From the NCBI GenBank assembly GCA_032068765.1, contig DAMBHY010000005.1, forward strand, positions 1 to 64,000: DNA of 64,000 bases, read 5' to 3'. A model generated the notes under the pieces. It was not told the DNA's origin and made no database searches. It saw nothing but the letters and a program-made list of their open reading frames with translations. Positions 1 to 9,805 of the stretch are shown piece after piece; the first letter of the stretch is position 1; each line of letters starts with the position of its first letter. Both the position numbers and the translations under genes were made by a program. The DNA is from DAMBHY01 sp032068765 (lineage in GTDB: Bacteria; Bacteroidota; Bacteroidia; Bacteroidales; Dysgonomonadaceae).

Positions 1-215
1 AAAACGTTTTTTATTACTAACCAAACTTTAAAACAATTATTTTTGAAGTTTTTTTTAAATAAAATATTTAATTCACTGATAAACAGAATAATAAAAATAG
101 AACTTTTTTTGAAGTTTTTTGCTTACTATGTTCCAAAACTTCAAAAAGAAGCTAAAAGGTCTTTTTTTAGATTCATAATTTATGCGTAACTTGCGCCGTT
201 TTTTCAAAATAAATT
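1..215. other. AT-rich leader region with a 13-bp inverted repeat
   Basis: No gene is visible. The region is very AT-rich. A perfect 13-bp inverted repeat (TTTTTGAAGTTTT at 106-118, AAAACTTCAAAAA at 135-147) could form a hairpin, and the left arm motif TTTTTGAAGTTTTT also occurs once more near 41-55. A T-run at 161-168 lies downstream. It could end transcription entering from the left, or be an operator for the ABC exporter that starts at 216. I cannot decide which. Confidence 0.4.
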
Positions 216-2057
216 ATGAACGGAATTCTAAAAATTTTCAATCGCTTTCTTCCAAAATATAAAAAGTATGTAATCTTAGCATTCATATTTAATATTCTTA
301 CAGCTGTACTAAATGTATTTTCTTTTGTAACTATCCAGCCTATTTTGGAGATTTTATTCAAAATAGAGAAGAAAGTTTACACTTTTATATCTTGGGATAA
401 CCCACAAATATCATTTCTAGACAAATTATCTAATAATGCGTATTGGTACCTTACAAACACTATAAACGAATTTGGAGCTAGTCAAGCGTTGATGTTCATC
501 GCTGCAGTTTTAGTGATAATGACCTTTTTTAAAACATTAGCTGCATATCTAGGATCTTATTTTACAATCCCAATAAGAACAGGAGTTGTACGCGACATAA
601 GAAATCAGATAAACGATAAGATATTGACATTACCTATCGGTTTTTTTTCGGAAGAACATAAAGGTGATATTTTAGCAAGAATTTCGGGAGACGTAAATGA
701 AGTTGAAAATTCGGCAATGAGTTCTCTCGATATGCTATTTAAGAATCCTATTCTCATTATTATATACCTTACAACAATGATAATCACAAGTTGGCAGCTT
801 ACCATATTTGTGTTGTTTCTGCTGCCAGTGACGGGATATATTATGGGAGTGGTTGGAAAGACATTAAAGAAACAATCTTTTGACGCTCAGAATAAATGGG
901 GAGAATTAATGTCTCAAGTTGAAGAAACTTTAGGTGGATTGAGAATAATCAAGGCTTTCACTGCAGAAAAGAACATTGCAGAGAAGTTTCATAAAGGGAA
1001 TGAAGATTACAGAAAAATGACACATCGCATTACTGCTCGCCAGTATCTAGCTCATCCTATGAGTGAATTTTTGGGCACTTTTACCATCGCAATTGTACTA
1101 TGGTTTGGTGGCAACCTAATATTAAATGGAGAAGGACAAATTAATGCAGCAACTTTTATTTTCTACCTTATTATATTCTACAGCATCATCAATCCAGCTA
1201 AAGAATTTTCACGTTCCGCATATGCTGTACAACGTGGATTGGCTTCCATGCAACGGATTGACAAAATTTTACAAGCCGAAAACAATATTCAAAATCCGAC
1301 AAATCCAAAAGTAATTCGTTTCAATTCAGAGATTACTTATAAGAATGTATGGTTTAAATATAAGGAAGAATGGATTTTGAAAGGTATTAACTTAAATATA
1401 AAAAAAGGCAGAACAATTGCCTTAGTAGGAGAATCGGGTTCGGGAAAATCTACTTTGGTTGATTTACTGCCTCGCTTTTATGATGTTCAGAAAGGCGAAA
1501 TTCTTATCGATGGAGTTAATATAAAAGATGCAAATCTATATGAGTTACGTAAGCTTATGGGATATGTCAATCAGGAGGCAATTTTGTTTAACGATACTTT
1601 TACTAATAATATTTCTTTCGGAATAGCCAATGCCGATTTCAACAGCATCCAAGATGCAGCAAAGATTGCGAATGCAGACGAATTTATCCAATCAACCAAA
1701 GAAGGATACTACACAAATATTGGAGACAGAGGTGGCAAATTATCGGGTGGACAACGTCAACGTATTAGCATTGCGAGAGCTCTTTTTAAAGATCCTGAAA
1801 TATTAATTCTGGATGAAGCTACATCTGCATTGGATACTGAATCTGAGAAACTGGTTCAAGAAGCGTTAGACAAACTAGTAAAAAGCCGCACCACAATCAT
1901 TATCGCACACCGTTTGTCTACAATAAAAAATGCCGATGAAATTTATGTAATGAAAAATGGTGAAATTATAGAAAAAGGTACCCATAAAGAACTTTACGAG
2001 AAAGATGGTTATTATCGTAAACTTTGTAATGTACAGATAGCAAATAATAAAAATTGA
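216..2057 (+). CDS. MsbA-like ABC exporter (fused TMD-NBD)
   Basis: Half-transporter of the lipid/multidrug exporter family that acts as a homodimer in the inner membrane, probably flipping lipid A or another lipid-linked substrate. Residues 1-330 form a six-helix transmembrane domain. The ATPase domain follows, with Walker A VGESGSGKST (404-413, Lys411), signature LSGGQ (509-513), Walker B ILILDEATS with Asp533 and Glu534, and the H-loop in IAHRLST (His565). All catalytic residues are intact, and 613 residues is normal for the family. It is a single gene that converges tail to tail with the CapD-like gene 7 bp away. Family membership is seen in the sequence; the MsbA role and substrate are inferred, and a peptide or drug exporter cannot be excluded. 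Confidence 0.88.
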   Translation: MNGILKIFNRFLPKYKKYVILAFIFNILTAVLNVFSFVTIQPILEILFKIEKKVYTFISWDNPQISFLDKLSNNAYWYLTNTINEFGASQALMFIAAVLVIMTFFKTLAAYLGSYFTIPIRTGVVRDIRNQINDKILTLPIGFFSEEHKGDILARISGDVNEVENSAMSSLDMLFKNPILIIIYLTTMIITSWQLTIFVLFLLPVTGYIMGVVGKTLKKQSFDAQNKWGELMSQVEETLGGLRIIKAFTAEKNIAEKFHKGNEDYRKMTHRITARQYLAHPMSEFLGTFTIAIVLWFGGNLILNGEGQINAATFIFYLIIFYSIINPAKEFSRSAYAVQRGLASMQRIDKILQAENNIQNPTNPKVIRFNSEITYKNVWFKYKEEWILKGINLNIKKGRTIALVGESGSGKSTLVDLLPRFYDVQKGEILIDGVNIKDANLYELRKLMGYVNQEAILFNDTFTNNISFGIANADFNSIQDAAKIANADEFIQSTKEGYYTNIGDRGGKLSGGQRQRISIARALFKDPEILILDEATSALDTESEKLVQEALDKLVKSRTTIIIAHRLSTIKNADEIYVMKNGEIIEKGTHKELYEKDGYYRKLCNVQIANNKN

Positions 2058-2064
2058 ATCACTA

Positions 2065-3999
2065 TTAATTTAGTGTATTGCAATCTCTCGCAATCATTTC
2101 ATCTATAGCTTCAAAAGGAGAATTTTTGCTTTTAAATTCCGGCACAATCTCTTTCATCATCCTAACGGTTTCCATTTCTTCATAATTATAGGATACATTA
2201 ATAAGATTAAGAATTTGTTGCTTTACCTCCTCGTATTCATAAACTCGTACATCTGCAATCATTATTTTTTCGTGGTAAGTAGGTTTGGTACATTCTTCAA
2301 TATTCAAAAGTTCTTCATACAATTTTTCTCCATGGCGAAGACCAGTAAATTCTATTTTGACATTAGGAACACCAGAAAGCTTAATCATCTTTTTAGCTAA
2401 ATCATAGATTTTGACAGGTTCTCCCATATCGAATATATAGATTTCACCTCCCTTACCCATAGCGCCAGCTTCTAAAACCAGCTGACATGCTTCAGGAATT
2501 GTCATAAAATATCTGATAATTTCTGGGTGTGTAACAGTTACTGGACCACCTTTTCTTATTTGCTCTCTAAATAGAGGTATTACTGATCCATTTGAGCCTA
2601 ATACATTACCAAATCGGGTTGTGATAAATTGTGTAAAATTTTGATTTGTATTTTGTAAGTATTTCGCGTATGCCTGCACATAGATTTCACATATACGTTT
2701 GGAACATCCCATGATATTTGTTGGATTTACAGCTTTATCCGTAGAAATCATTACAAATTTTTCAGCTTTATATTTTACCGCTAAATCCGCTATAGTTTTT
2801 GTTCCTCTAACATTTGTTTGTATCGATTCAGAGACATCTTCCTCCATCATAGGAACATGCTTATAAGCAGCAGCGTGGAATATATATTGAGGTCTGAATT
2901 CCTGAAATATTCTCTCCATTCTTGTTTCGTTTACAATATCCGCAATAATGGTTTTTGTATTCACTTCACGCCAGTTATTCTTCAACTCTAATCTCATAGA
3001 ATGAAGCGGAGTTTCAGCTTGGTCAATCAATATGATACAATACGGGTTAAATGCAGCAACCTGACGAACAATCTCACTACCGATGGAACCAGCAGCTCCA
3101 GTTACCATTACTCGTTTACCCTCAATATTACTTGCAATTTCTTTCATATTTATTGTTATTGGATCACGAGGAAGTAAGTCTTCGATTTGAATTTCTTTCA
3201 GTTGAACTTTGACTTTATCACCTTTATTCCATTCATCAATTGGAGGTGTGGTAAGTAGAGTTACATTATGTTCTATAAATCTGTCTAATTGGCGAGAATT
3301 TTGTATTTCCAACATTTTCTGGGGAGAAACAATGATTTTGGATATATTCTTATCAGCCATTATTCTAAAAAGGAAATCATCGTTTTTATATACTCTCAAT
3401 CCGATGAGCACTTTACCTATCATTGCCTCTTCATCAGAAATAAAACCATAGGGAAGGTAATTCAAATCGGGATTACTATTCAAGCTTTTTGCAATTCCCA
3501 TTCCAGCTTCTTTAGTACCATATACAAAAACATTTTCAGCCTTCTTCCTCTGTTTGATTATTGTTTCATAAGCTTCTTTCACCACAATTCTTGAAAAAAT
3601 CATAATAAAAACATTGGCTACATAATTTGAAAAATATAAGCCATTTGAAATAGGTATAGTATTAATAGAAGCAAAGAAAAAAAACTTCAGTATAATAAAT
3701 GATAAAATATAACCACATGTTAATGCATATACAATTCTTAACAAATCTGTAAAAGCAGAAAAACGAAGAACACCATTAAAAGTTTTAAATATTATAAAAA
3801 AGACTAAGTTAACCACCACCAAAACGAAAGTTCTATTCATAAAGAAGGCTGTAACTTCAGGATTTAACTGCTCTAAATCGAATCGAATAAAAAAAGTGAG
3901 AGTAGATGAAAAAACTACTATCAATAAATCCAACATAAGTATTGTAAAGCGAGAAAGAATCGCTTTGCTTGAAAAATACTTTTCAATGATTTTATGCAT
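2065..3999 (-). CDS. Membrane-bound nucleotide-sugar 4,6-dehydratase (CapD/WbpM/PglF-like)
   Basis: Large FlaA1/CapD-family enzyme of 644 residues. The first ~150 residues hold four hydrophobic segments. A CoA-binding-like Rossmann domain follows, then the catalytic SDR domain with the NAD-binding motif GAAGSIG near residues 300-306. The active-site stretch STDKAVNPTNIMGCSK (about 417-432) has Met in place of the usual SDR Tyr, as in WbpM and PglF, which make UDP-2-acetamido-2,6-dideoxy-4-ketohexose from UDP-GlcNAc. It is last in a minus-strand run behind the folate cyclo-ligase (11-bp gap). It probably supplies the substrate for the PglE-like aminotransferase at 56121, although that gene is 52 kb away. 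The exact product stereochemistry is not visible. Confidence 0.88.
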   Translation of the reverse strand: MHKIIEKYFSSKAILSRFTILMLDLLIVVFSSTLTFFIRFDLEQLNPEVTAFFMNRTFVLVVVNLVFFIIFKTFNGVLRFSAFTDLLRIVYALTCGYILSFIILKFFFFASINTIPISNGLYFSNYVANVFIMIFSRIVVKEAYETIIKQRKKAENVFVYGTKEAGMGIAKSLNSNPDLNYLPYGFISDEEAMIGKVLIGLRVYKNDDFLFRIMADKNISKIIVSPQKMLEIQNSRQLDRFIEHNVTLLTTPPIDEWNKGDKVKVQLKEIQIEDLLPRDPITINMKEIASNIEGKRVMVTGAAGSIGSEIVRQVAAFNPYCIILIDQAETPLHSMRLELKNNWREVNTKTIIADIVNETRMERIFQEFRPQYIFHAAAYKHVPMMEEDVSESIQTNVRGTKTIADLAVKYKAEKFVMISTDKAVNPTNIMGCSKRICEIYVQAYAKYLQNTNQNFTQFITTRFGNVLGSNGSVIPLFREQIRKGGPVTVTHPEIIRYFMTIPEACQLVLEAGAMGKGGEIYIFDMGEPVKIYDLAKKMIKLSGVPNVKIEFTGLRHGEKLYEELLNIEECTKPTYHEKIMIADVRVYEYEEVKQQILNLINVSYNYEEMETVRMMKEIVPEFKSKNSPFEAIDEMIARDCNTLN

Positions 4000-4010
4000 A
4001 TCGTTACACT

Positions 4011-4565
4011 TTAAATTACAATTGTATTTTGTGATACAATGGCATCCAATTTAACATCAAAACTTTCTACAGGAACTTTCTTCACCAACTGAAAATCAAA
4101 ACAAATGCCTATCTTCTTAGCTTTAATATCTTTCAGTATTTTATCATAATACCCTTTACCTCTTCCTAATCTATTTTTTTGCTCGTCAAAAGCTACTCCA
4201 GGAACTATGACCAAATCAATTTTTTTATAATTGATAAATTCTTCTCCTTGAGGTTCGAGAATTCCAAAGATTACTTTTTCCATCTCTCCATCCGACTTAT
4301 ATTCTTTCAAAATAAGATTGTCTCCAACGATAACAGGTAAAATGAATTTCTTTTGATGAGCATATTTCGATATCAACTCGCGTGTATCGACCTCATCTTT
4401 CATACTATAATAACAAAAGATATATTCGGCTTTCTGAAATTCTTCTAAAGACTCCAAGGAGCTAATTACTTCTTGAGAAAACTCAAGTAACTGATTTTCA
4501 CTAAAGGCTTTCTTCAAAGAAGAAATCTTCTTCCTTATTTTATTTTTCTCCTCAGTGATATTCAT
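4011..4565 (-). CDS. 5-formyltetrahydrofolate cyclo-ligase
   Basis: ATP-dependent enzyme converting 5-formyl-THF to 5,10-methenyl-THF, a cytoplasmic folate salvage step (MTHFS family). The 184-residue length is typical. The family signature LGRGKGYYD lies near residues 130-139, and the N-terminal basic helix (EEKNKIRKKISSLKK) matches the ATP-binding start of the family. Its ATG shares one base with the TAA of the upstream S41 protease gene (TAATG), so the two are translationally linked. The CapD-like gene follows 11 bp later. The association cyclo-ligase/S41 protease/dCMP deaminase is, from memory, common in Bacteroidales. Confidence 0.93.
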   Translation of the reverse strand: MNITEEKNKIRKKISSLKKAFSENQLLEFSQEVISSLESLEEFQKAEYIFCYYSMKDEVDTRELISKYAHQKKFILPVIVGDNLILKEYKSDGEMEKVIFGILEPQGEEFINYKKIDLVIVPGVAFDEQKNRLGRGKGYYDKILKDIKAKKIGICFDFQLVKKVPVESFDVKLDAIVSQNTIVI

Positions 4566-6271
4566 TACCCAATCATTACTTTTTTATAATGAGAATCCAT
4601 CCATTTATAGAATTGTGATTCAAACCCATTTTCCCATAAGGACAAATACTTTCCTGAAGCAATAACTTTTGGAGAAGCTTTCCCTGAGTCAATTAGTTTT
4701 ATAGCTTTATTAATTAAAATATCATCCGATTGCAATAACGAGAAAAATGCTTCTTCACCTAAGAAATTTCGAATGATAAAAGCATGCAACTGCGTCTCAA
4801 TTAATCGTGCTGATTCTTGTATATAATATGGTCTTGGCGGAATTTGTTTTGTACTGGCGTATTGGACTATCTTACCTAACAATCTTTGAGACAATAAATA
4901 TCTGTTCATCTCTTTCCAATCATTAAATTTTGAGAGATTCTTTCGATTGGCATCCGAATACATCATCGCATAATCAAGTATAATATTCTTATTTGCTAAA
5001 GCATTATAATACGAATTGATGCCTATAGTGTCGCGAGGCATAAAGATATCAGGGTTGATACCATCACCGCCGTATACAGAACGACCTCCATCTGTTTTAA
5101 AAACTTGGGTTTTCTTTTGTGCCTCATTTTCAGCATAATTGCCTGCCATGTAGCGATTAATAGCTTCCATTTCGTACTCGTCATAATGACCTTTCTCGTA
5201 TTTTCTTTGAATTGAACGACCGGAAGGTGTGTAATAGCGAGCGACTGTCAAGCGGAGAGCAGAACCATCTCTGAATTTGTTTTCACTTTGTACCAACCCC
5301 TTACCGAAAGAACGTCTCCCAATGATTAATCCTCTGTCATGGTCTTGAATGGCTCCCGAGAATATCTCACTTGCTGAAGCACTCAACTCATCAATCAGTA
5401 CAACGAGTTGGTCATTTTTGCAAGTTCCGGTCCCATCTGCAAAGTTTTCCGCACGTGGGAAATTTCTTCCTTCAGCATATACGATTAACTGACCTTTATT
5501 TAAAAACTCATTGACCATCGCAACGACGGTTTCAAGAGAACCTCCAACGTTTCCGCGCAAATCTATAACAAATGATTTCGAACCTTGAGATTTGAGTTTA
5601 GATATTGCCGAAATGAATTCGCCGTATGTATTGTACCCAAAAGAACCGACCTTAATATATCCGATTTCTTTTGAAAGCATATAAGATGTTTGGACGGTGT
5701 TCATAGGAATATCGTCACGAGTGATGGTGATATGTTTCAAACCTTTTTCCCCCGAGCGAGCAATACCTAATTTAACTTTCGAGCCTTTTTCTCCACGCAA
5801 AATACTAAAAACGTCATCATTGGTTTTCTTTTTTCCTGCAACTACCGTGTCGTTAACAGTTACAATACGATCTCCTGAAATAATTCCCGCGGCCTCCGAT
5901 GGTCCTCCAGGAATAAGACTAGTGACAGTGATAGTGTCGTTGAGCATATAGAAACTTACACCGATTCCCGAGAAATGGCCTTCCATCTCTTCGTTTACGC
6001 GTTTCATTTCTGACGCAGGAATATATGCAGAGTGTGGGTCTAAACCTTGAACAACATTGATCAGAGCCGATTCAATCAATTCATCCACATTTATTGTATC
6101 TACATAAGATTTGCGTATATAATCAAGAACTGCATTGATTTTAGCAGAACCTTGAACATCGGATGAACGTGTAAATATTGAAAATCTATTCCCAATAATT
6201 ATTCCGATTCCAATTCCCAGAGCAATCCAAAGAGGCAGCCACCAGTTGGAATATTTTTTTTCAGACTCCAT
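4565..6271 (-). CDS. C-terminal processing peptidase, S41 family (membrane-anchored)
   Basis: Periplasmic PDZ-regulated serine protease (CtpA/Prc type) that trims or degrades envelope proteins from the C-terminus. A single N-terminal hydrophobic segment (residues ~9-28) without a clear cleavage site suggests a membrane anchor. The PDZ domain lies around residues 85-165. The S41 core contains LSASASEIF with the catalytic Ser near 298 and RRSFGKGLVQ with the catalytic Lys near 323. A C-terminal extension of ~170 residues follows, as in other Bacteroidota homologues. It lies 21 bp from the dCMP deaminase gene and overlaps the folate gene by one base. A second, more divergent S41 protease is at 18180, so the genome has at least two. 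Confidence 0.92.
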   Translation of the reverse strand: MESEKKYSNWWLPLWIALGIGIGIIIGNRFSIFTRSSDVQGSAKINAVLDYIRKSYVDTINVDELIESALINVVQGLDPHSAYIPASEMKRVNEEMEGHFSGIGVSFYMLNDTITVTSLIPGGPSEAAGIISGDRIVTVNDTVVAGKKKTNDDVFSILRGEKGSKVKLGIARSGEKGLKHITITRDDIPMNTVQTSYMLSKEIGYIKVGSFGYNTYGEFISAISKLKSQGSKSFVIDLRGNVGGSLETVVAMVNEFLNKGQLIVYAEGRNFPRAENFADGTGTCKNDQLVVLIDELSASASEIFSGAIQDHDRGLIIGRRSFGKGLVQSENKFRDGSALRLTVARYYTPSGRSIQRKYEKGHYDEYEMEAINRYMAGNYAENEAQKKTQVFKTDGGRSVYGGDGINPDIFMPRDTIGINSYYNALANKNIILDYAMMYSDANRKNLSKFNDWKEMNRYLLSQRLLGKIVQYASTKQIPPRPYYIQESARLIETQLHAFIIRNFLGEEAFFSLLQSDDILINKAIKLIDSGKASPKVIASGKYLSLWENGFESQFYKWMDSHYKKVMIG

Positions 6272-6292
6272 TTTCTCTAAATCCTAATTTTA

Positions 6293-6721
6293 TTATAATG
6301 ATATCATCTCTACTTGTACGTTAGCTCTTTTCAACAAGTCCACTCCATCTGTAAGTCTATACGAATCTGCGAAAATAACTCGTTTTATACCCGCCTGAAT
6401 GATAAGCTTAGCACATTCTATACAGGGGGAAGCCGTTACATATAATGTCGCACCTTCGCTGCTGTTCCCAGAACGAGCAACTTTAGTTATTGCGTTTGCT
6501 TCAGCATGCAAAACGTATGGTTTCGTCAAATTGTTTTCGTCTTCGCAAATATTTTCAAAACCCGAAGGCGTGCCGTTGTATCCATCGGATATAATCATAT
6601 TATCTTTCACCAATATTGCGCCTACCTGACGGCGTTTGCAATAAGAGTTTTCAGCCCAAATCATTGCCATTCGCATATAGCGCTGGTCAAGTATATATTT
6701 TTTGTCTGTTGCGTTGTTCAT
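6293..6721 (-). CDS. Deoxycytidylate (dCMP) deaminase family protein
   Basis: Zinc-dependent cytidine-deaminase-fold enzyme, probably dCMP to dUMP for thymidylate synthesis; ComEB-type members of this family share the same architecture. Zinc ligands are visible in HAEANAI (His plus catalytic Glu) and in PCIECAKL (the PCxxC pair). The 142-residue length fits. The start ATG directly abuts the stop of nadC upstream, so the two are surely cotranscribed. Substrate specificity is inferred from the family. Confidence 0.92.
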   Translation of the reverse strand: MNNATDKKYILDQRYMRMAMIWAENSYCKRRQVGAILVKDNMIISDGYNGTPSGFENICEDENNLTKPYVLHAEANAITKVARSGNSSEGATLYVTASPCIECAKLIIQAGIKRVIFADSYRLTDGVDLLKRANVQVEMISL

Positions 6722-7570
6722 TTAATATAGTGCTTTTAGACTCATATCCAAACTTTTTACCGAATGAGTTAGTGCGCCTACAGAGATGTAATCTACACCA
6801 CATTCAGCATAATTGCGGATAGTATCAAAGGTGATACCCCCGGAAGATTCCAGTTCTACACGTCCATTAACCAATTCTACTGCTTTTCGCGTGTTTTCAA
6901 CAGAGAAATTATCCAGCATAATCCTGTCAACTCCTCCGACGTTTAACGCTTGATTCAATTCATCAAAGTTGCGGACTTCTATTTCTATTTTGAGTTGTTT
7001 GTTTTTTTCTTTGAGATATTTTTGTGCTCCCAGTATAGCTTTTTCAATACCGCCTGCAAAATCTACATGATTGTCTTTCAACAAAATCATATCATACAAT
7101 CCTATGCGATGATTCACTCCTCCTCCAATCTTCACGGCTTGTTTTTCTAACACTCGCATTCCCGGAGTAGTTTTGCGGGTATCAAGTACTTTCGTCTTGG
7201 TACCTTCCAGAAGTTTCACATATTTGCGGGTAGTAGTAGCAATTCCGCTCATGCGCTGCATGATGTTGAGTACCAGCCTTTCTGTCTGAAGCAGCGATTG
7301 CACTTTTCCCTCGACGGTAAAAGCGATGTCACCAACCTTTACATCGTCGCCATCATTTAATATCTGATTGAAAGTAAGAAAATTGTCAAAACGATTGAAT
7401 ACCTCTTTGGCAATTTCCATTCCGGCAAGAACACCGTCTTCTTTTATCAAGAGTTTTGCCTTTCCCACTACCTCAGCGGGAATGCTGCTCAGTGTCGTAT
7501 GATCGCCATCGCCTATATCTTCTGCGAACGATAATTCAATAAGTTTGTAAATCAGTTCTTTTTCCTTCAT
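6722..7570 (-). CDS. nadC: Nicotinate-nucleotide pyrophosphorylase (carboxylating)
   Basis: Quinolinate phosphoribosyltransferase: quinolinate plus PRPP gives nicotinate mononucleotide, CO2 and PPi, in de novo NAD synthesis. The 282 residues cover the complete family. Recognisable blocks include EDIGDGDHTT near the N-terminus, RTTPGMR-type segment DTRKTTPGMR with the basic active-site residues, KIGGGVNHRIGLYD, and the C-terminal barrel strand ELESSGGI. It is first in the minus-strand run nadC - dCMP deaminase - S41 - folate - CapD. A 138-bp intergenic region separates it from the divergently transcribed rlmH. Confidence 0.96.
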   Translation of the reverse strand: MKEKELIYKLIELSFAEDIGDGDHTTLSSIPAEVVGKAKLLIKEDGVLAGMEIAKEVFNRFDNFLTFNQILNDGDDVKVGDIAFTVEGKVQSLLQTERLVLNIMQRMSGIATTTRKYVKLLEGTKTKVLDTRKTTPGMRVLEKQAVKIGGGVNHRIGLYDMILLKDNHVDFAGGIEKAILGAQKYLKEKNKQLKIEIEVRNFDELNQALNVGGVDRIMLDNFSVENTRKAVELVNGRVELESSGGITFDTIRNYAECGVDYISVGALTHSVKSLDMSLKALY

Positions 7571-7657
7571 ATCAGGTTTAACGTTTGATGTTTAATACTT
7601 GACGTCTAATGACGTCTAATCTATATAACAATCTGCAAAATTATAAAAATAAAGCAT

Positions 7658-7665
7658 TACATTTG
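7658..7665 (+). promoter_or_regulatory. -7 promoter element TACATTTG for rlmH
   Basis: Exact match to the Bacteroidota -7 consensus TAnnTTTG, 43 bp before the rlmH ATG. No clear TTTG -33 element is seen at the usual 19-21 bp spacing, so this is a partial promoter call. Confidence 0.45.
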
Positions 7666-7708
7666 CGACTGAAAGCATTTATTTTAAAGGTCAAACAATC
7701 GATTGTGT

Positions 7709-8182
7709 ATGAAAGTTATTCTTCTCTCAATAGGAAAAACGGACGATGGGGAAATTCGGCTTATTTTGGATAAATATATCAAACGACTTACACACTATCT
7801 TCCATTTGAATATATTGAAATACCTGACCTAAAAAATACAAAAAACTTATCGGAGAAAGAGCAGAAAAAACAGGAAGGCGAACTTATTTTCAAACAATTG
7901 CAATCCTCTGACCATCTAGTGTTACTGGATGATAAAGGGAAAGAATTTTCATCTGTGGGATTCTCTCAATACTTGGAACAGAAAAGCGGAGCAGGCATAC
8001 GACGCATCGTGTTTGTGATTGGTGGACCTTATGGATTTTCGGACGAAATATACGCCCATGCCAACGAAAAGATTTCTCTTTCGCGCATGACCTTTACGCA
8101 TCAAATGGTGCGCATAATTTTTGTAGAACAACTATACCGCGCGATGACGATTCTCAACCACGAACCTTATCATCATGAGTAG
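7709..8182 (+). CDS. rlmH: 23S rRNA (pseudouridine1915-N3)-methyltransferase RlmH
   Basis: SPOUT-fold methyltransferase that modifies pseudouridine 1915 in helix 69 of 23S rRNA with SAM. The SAM-binding knot shows as VIGGPYGFS, and the conserved C-terminal block MTFTHQMVR...EQLYRAMTIL is complete. I place the start at the ATG at 7709, giving MKVILLSIGKT and 157 residues, the usual family length. The in-frame TTG six bases upstream adds only two residues and is less likely. It is followed 17 bp later by the hydrolase gene on the same strand. Confidence 0.96.
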   Translation: MKVILLSIGKTDDGEIRLILDKYIKRLTHYLPFEYIEIPDLKNTKNLSEKEQKKQEGELIFKQLQSSDHLVLLDDKGKEFSSVGFSQYLEQKSGAGIRRIVFVIGGPYGFSDEIYAHANEKISLSRMTFTHQMVRIIFVEQLYRAMTILNHEPYHHE

Positions 8183-8199
8183 AAATATATAAATTATAA

Positions 8200-9606
8200 A
8201 TGAATATGTCGAAGAAAGATGTTATTTTAATTCTGTTTTTTTCCACCATTCCCTTAGGAATTTCTGCACAAAATGTCTCAGGCAGTTGGGGCGGAAAGCT
8301 GGACGTAATGGGAAAAAAAATAAACGTAGTTTTCAACATCACAGAAGATAAAGGTTTACTTATAACAAAGATGGACAGTCCCGACCAGGGTGCAATGGGA
8401 TTGCCTACAAAAACCACATCGTTAAAAAGTGACACTCTATTGATAGATGCTTCCAACATCGGCATTCATTACAAAGGATTACTGAAAGGGGATTCCATTT
8501 CAGGAAACTTTATGCAGAACGGTTTTAAAATTCCTTTGACATTGAAAAAAGTTGAAAAGCCAATTCTGAATCGTCCGCAAACGCCAAAAGCACCTTTTCC
8601 TTACATTGTGGAAGAAATTACATTCCCTAACAAAAAGGATAAAATCAATTTGAGTGCAACTCTTACCAAACCCAAAGATTGCAACAATCCTCCGGTGGTT
8701 ATCCTTATCGCAGGCAGCGGACCAAACGACAGAAATGAAGAAATCTATGGACACCAACCATTTCTGGTTTTGGCAGATTACCTCACACGAAACGGCATTG
8801 CCGTACTCAGATACGACAAGCGCGGCATTGGCAAAAGTCAGGGAGATTTCAAAAAGGCTTTAATTACCGATTTTGCAGACGATGTAAACAGCGCCGTCAA
8901 TTATCTTCTTACTCGCAAAGATATCGACAAAACAAAAATAGGACTTATAGGGCACAGTGAAGGTGGAATTATCGCTCCGATGGTTGCAACCGCTTCCAGA
9001 AATGTAAAATACACGGTTTTGATGGCAGCCTCAGCAATTAAAGGTACGGATATTGTCTACCAACAATTTATGCACGGAATGAAACAAGGAGGTATGGACG
9101 AAGAATCCATCAGCCGCGTTCTCCCATCCCTCCGTGAAATGATTGATGCTGCAGCCAATTATGATAAAACGCAAAAAACACAAAGCGTACTTTCGGATGC
9201 CATAGGAAGGGTATGGGAAAATATGCCTATATTTTTCAAATTGAATAACAAGAAAGATGTGTATGTTCGTAATCAGTCGAAAGCCTTAAGCGACGACTGG
9301 TATCGCAGTTTCTTAAATTCAGAGCCATCTGTGTATTTGGAGAAAATGAATATTCCTGTTTTAGCTATAAACGGAGAAAAAGACACACAAGTATTTGCAG
9401 AAGAGAATTTAAATGAAATAAAAAAAGCATTGCAATCAGCAAATAATAAGGATGTCACGATCAAAAAATATCCCGCACTCAATCATCTTTTTCAGCATGC
9501 ACAAACAGGTGATGTTCCTGAATATGCCAAAATAGAAGAAACCATTTCTCCCGAAGTGCTTATAGATATTATTCAATGGATTTTGCAACAAACCAAAGAC
9601 AAATAA
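8200..9606 (+). CDS. Exported alpha/beta hydrolase
   Basis: Secreted or periplasmic serine hydrolase of the dienelactone/peptidase-S9-like alpha/beta hydrolase superfamily. Residues 1-24 form a signal peptide ending in GISAQ. An N-terminal beta-rich domain (about 25-120) precedes the hydrolase fold. The nucleophile elbow GHSEGG places Ser253 as catalytic; the oxyanion segment is LIAGSGPNDRN, and the candidate His is in NHLFQHA near the C-terminus. Many Bacteroidota paralogues have this layout, and their substrates (acyl esters on sugars, or small esters) are unknown. It probably shares transcription with the small membrane protein gene 4 bp downstream. Confidence 0.85.
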   Translation: MNMSKKDVILILFFSTIPLGISAQNVSGSWGGKLDVMGKKINVVFNITEDKGLLITKMDSPDQGAMGLPTKTTSLKSDTLLIDASNIGIHYKGLLKGDSISGNFMQNGFKIPLTLKKVEKPILNRPQTPKAPFPYIVEEITFPNKKDKINLSATLTKPKDCNNPPVVILIAGSGPNDRNEEIYGHQPFLVLADYLTRNGIAVLRYDKRGIGKSQGDFKKALITDFADDVNSAVNYLLTRKDIDKTKIGLIGHSEGGIIAPMVATASRNVKYTVLMAASAIKGTDIVYQQFMHGMKQGGMDEESISRVLPSLREMIDAAANYDKTQKTQSVLSDAIGRVWENMPIFFKLNNKKDVYVRNQSKALSDDWYRSFLNSEPSVYLEKMNIPVLAINGEKDTQVFAEENLNEIKKALQSANNKDVTIKKYPALNHLFQHAQTGDVPEYAKIEETISPEVLIDIIQWILQQTKDK

Positions 9607-9610
9607 TTAT

Positions 9611-9805
9611 ATGAACGCAAAAAAGACAATTATCCGCATACTCACAATTCTTGCGATTCTAATCGCTGTTGCAGTGGCATATTTTTACTTTACTCTTTCA
9701 CCAAATACACCAAATAAAGCGCTTTTAATCGCAGGAGCGGGCGGTTTTTTGATATTAAATCTTTTGATAGGAATATTTTTTATCAAAAGAAATATGAGAA
9801 GTTAA
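9611..9805 (+). CDS. Small two-helix membrane protein
   Basis: A 64-residue protein of unknown function. It has two predicted transmembrane helices (about residues 8-28 and 37-58) with a short polar loop (SPNTPNK) and a basic C-terminal tail (KRNMRS). It lies 4 bp behind the hydrolase gene, and its last four bases overlap the 3' end of the converging AlkD-like gene. I recognise no family. It could be a chance small ORF, but the tight spacing and clean hydrophobic pattern favour a real gene. Confidence 0.6.
   Translation: MNAKKTIIRILTILAILIAVAVAYFYFTLSPNTPNKALLIAGAGGFLILNLLIGIFFIKRNMRS

Noticed and set aside
7703..7708. TTG at 7703 as the rlmH start.
   Set aside because: The ATG at 7709 gives the family's N-terminus and the standard 157-residue length.
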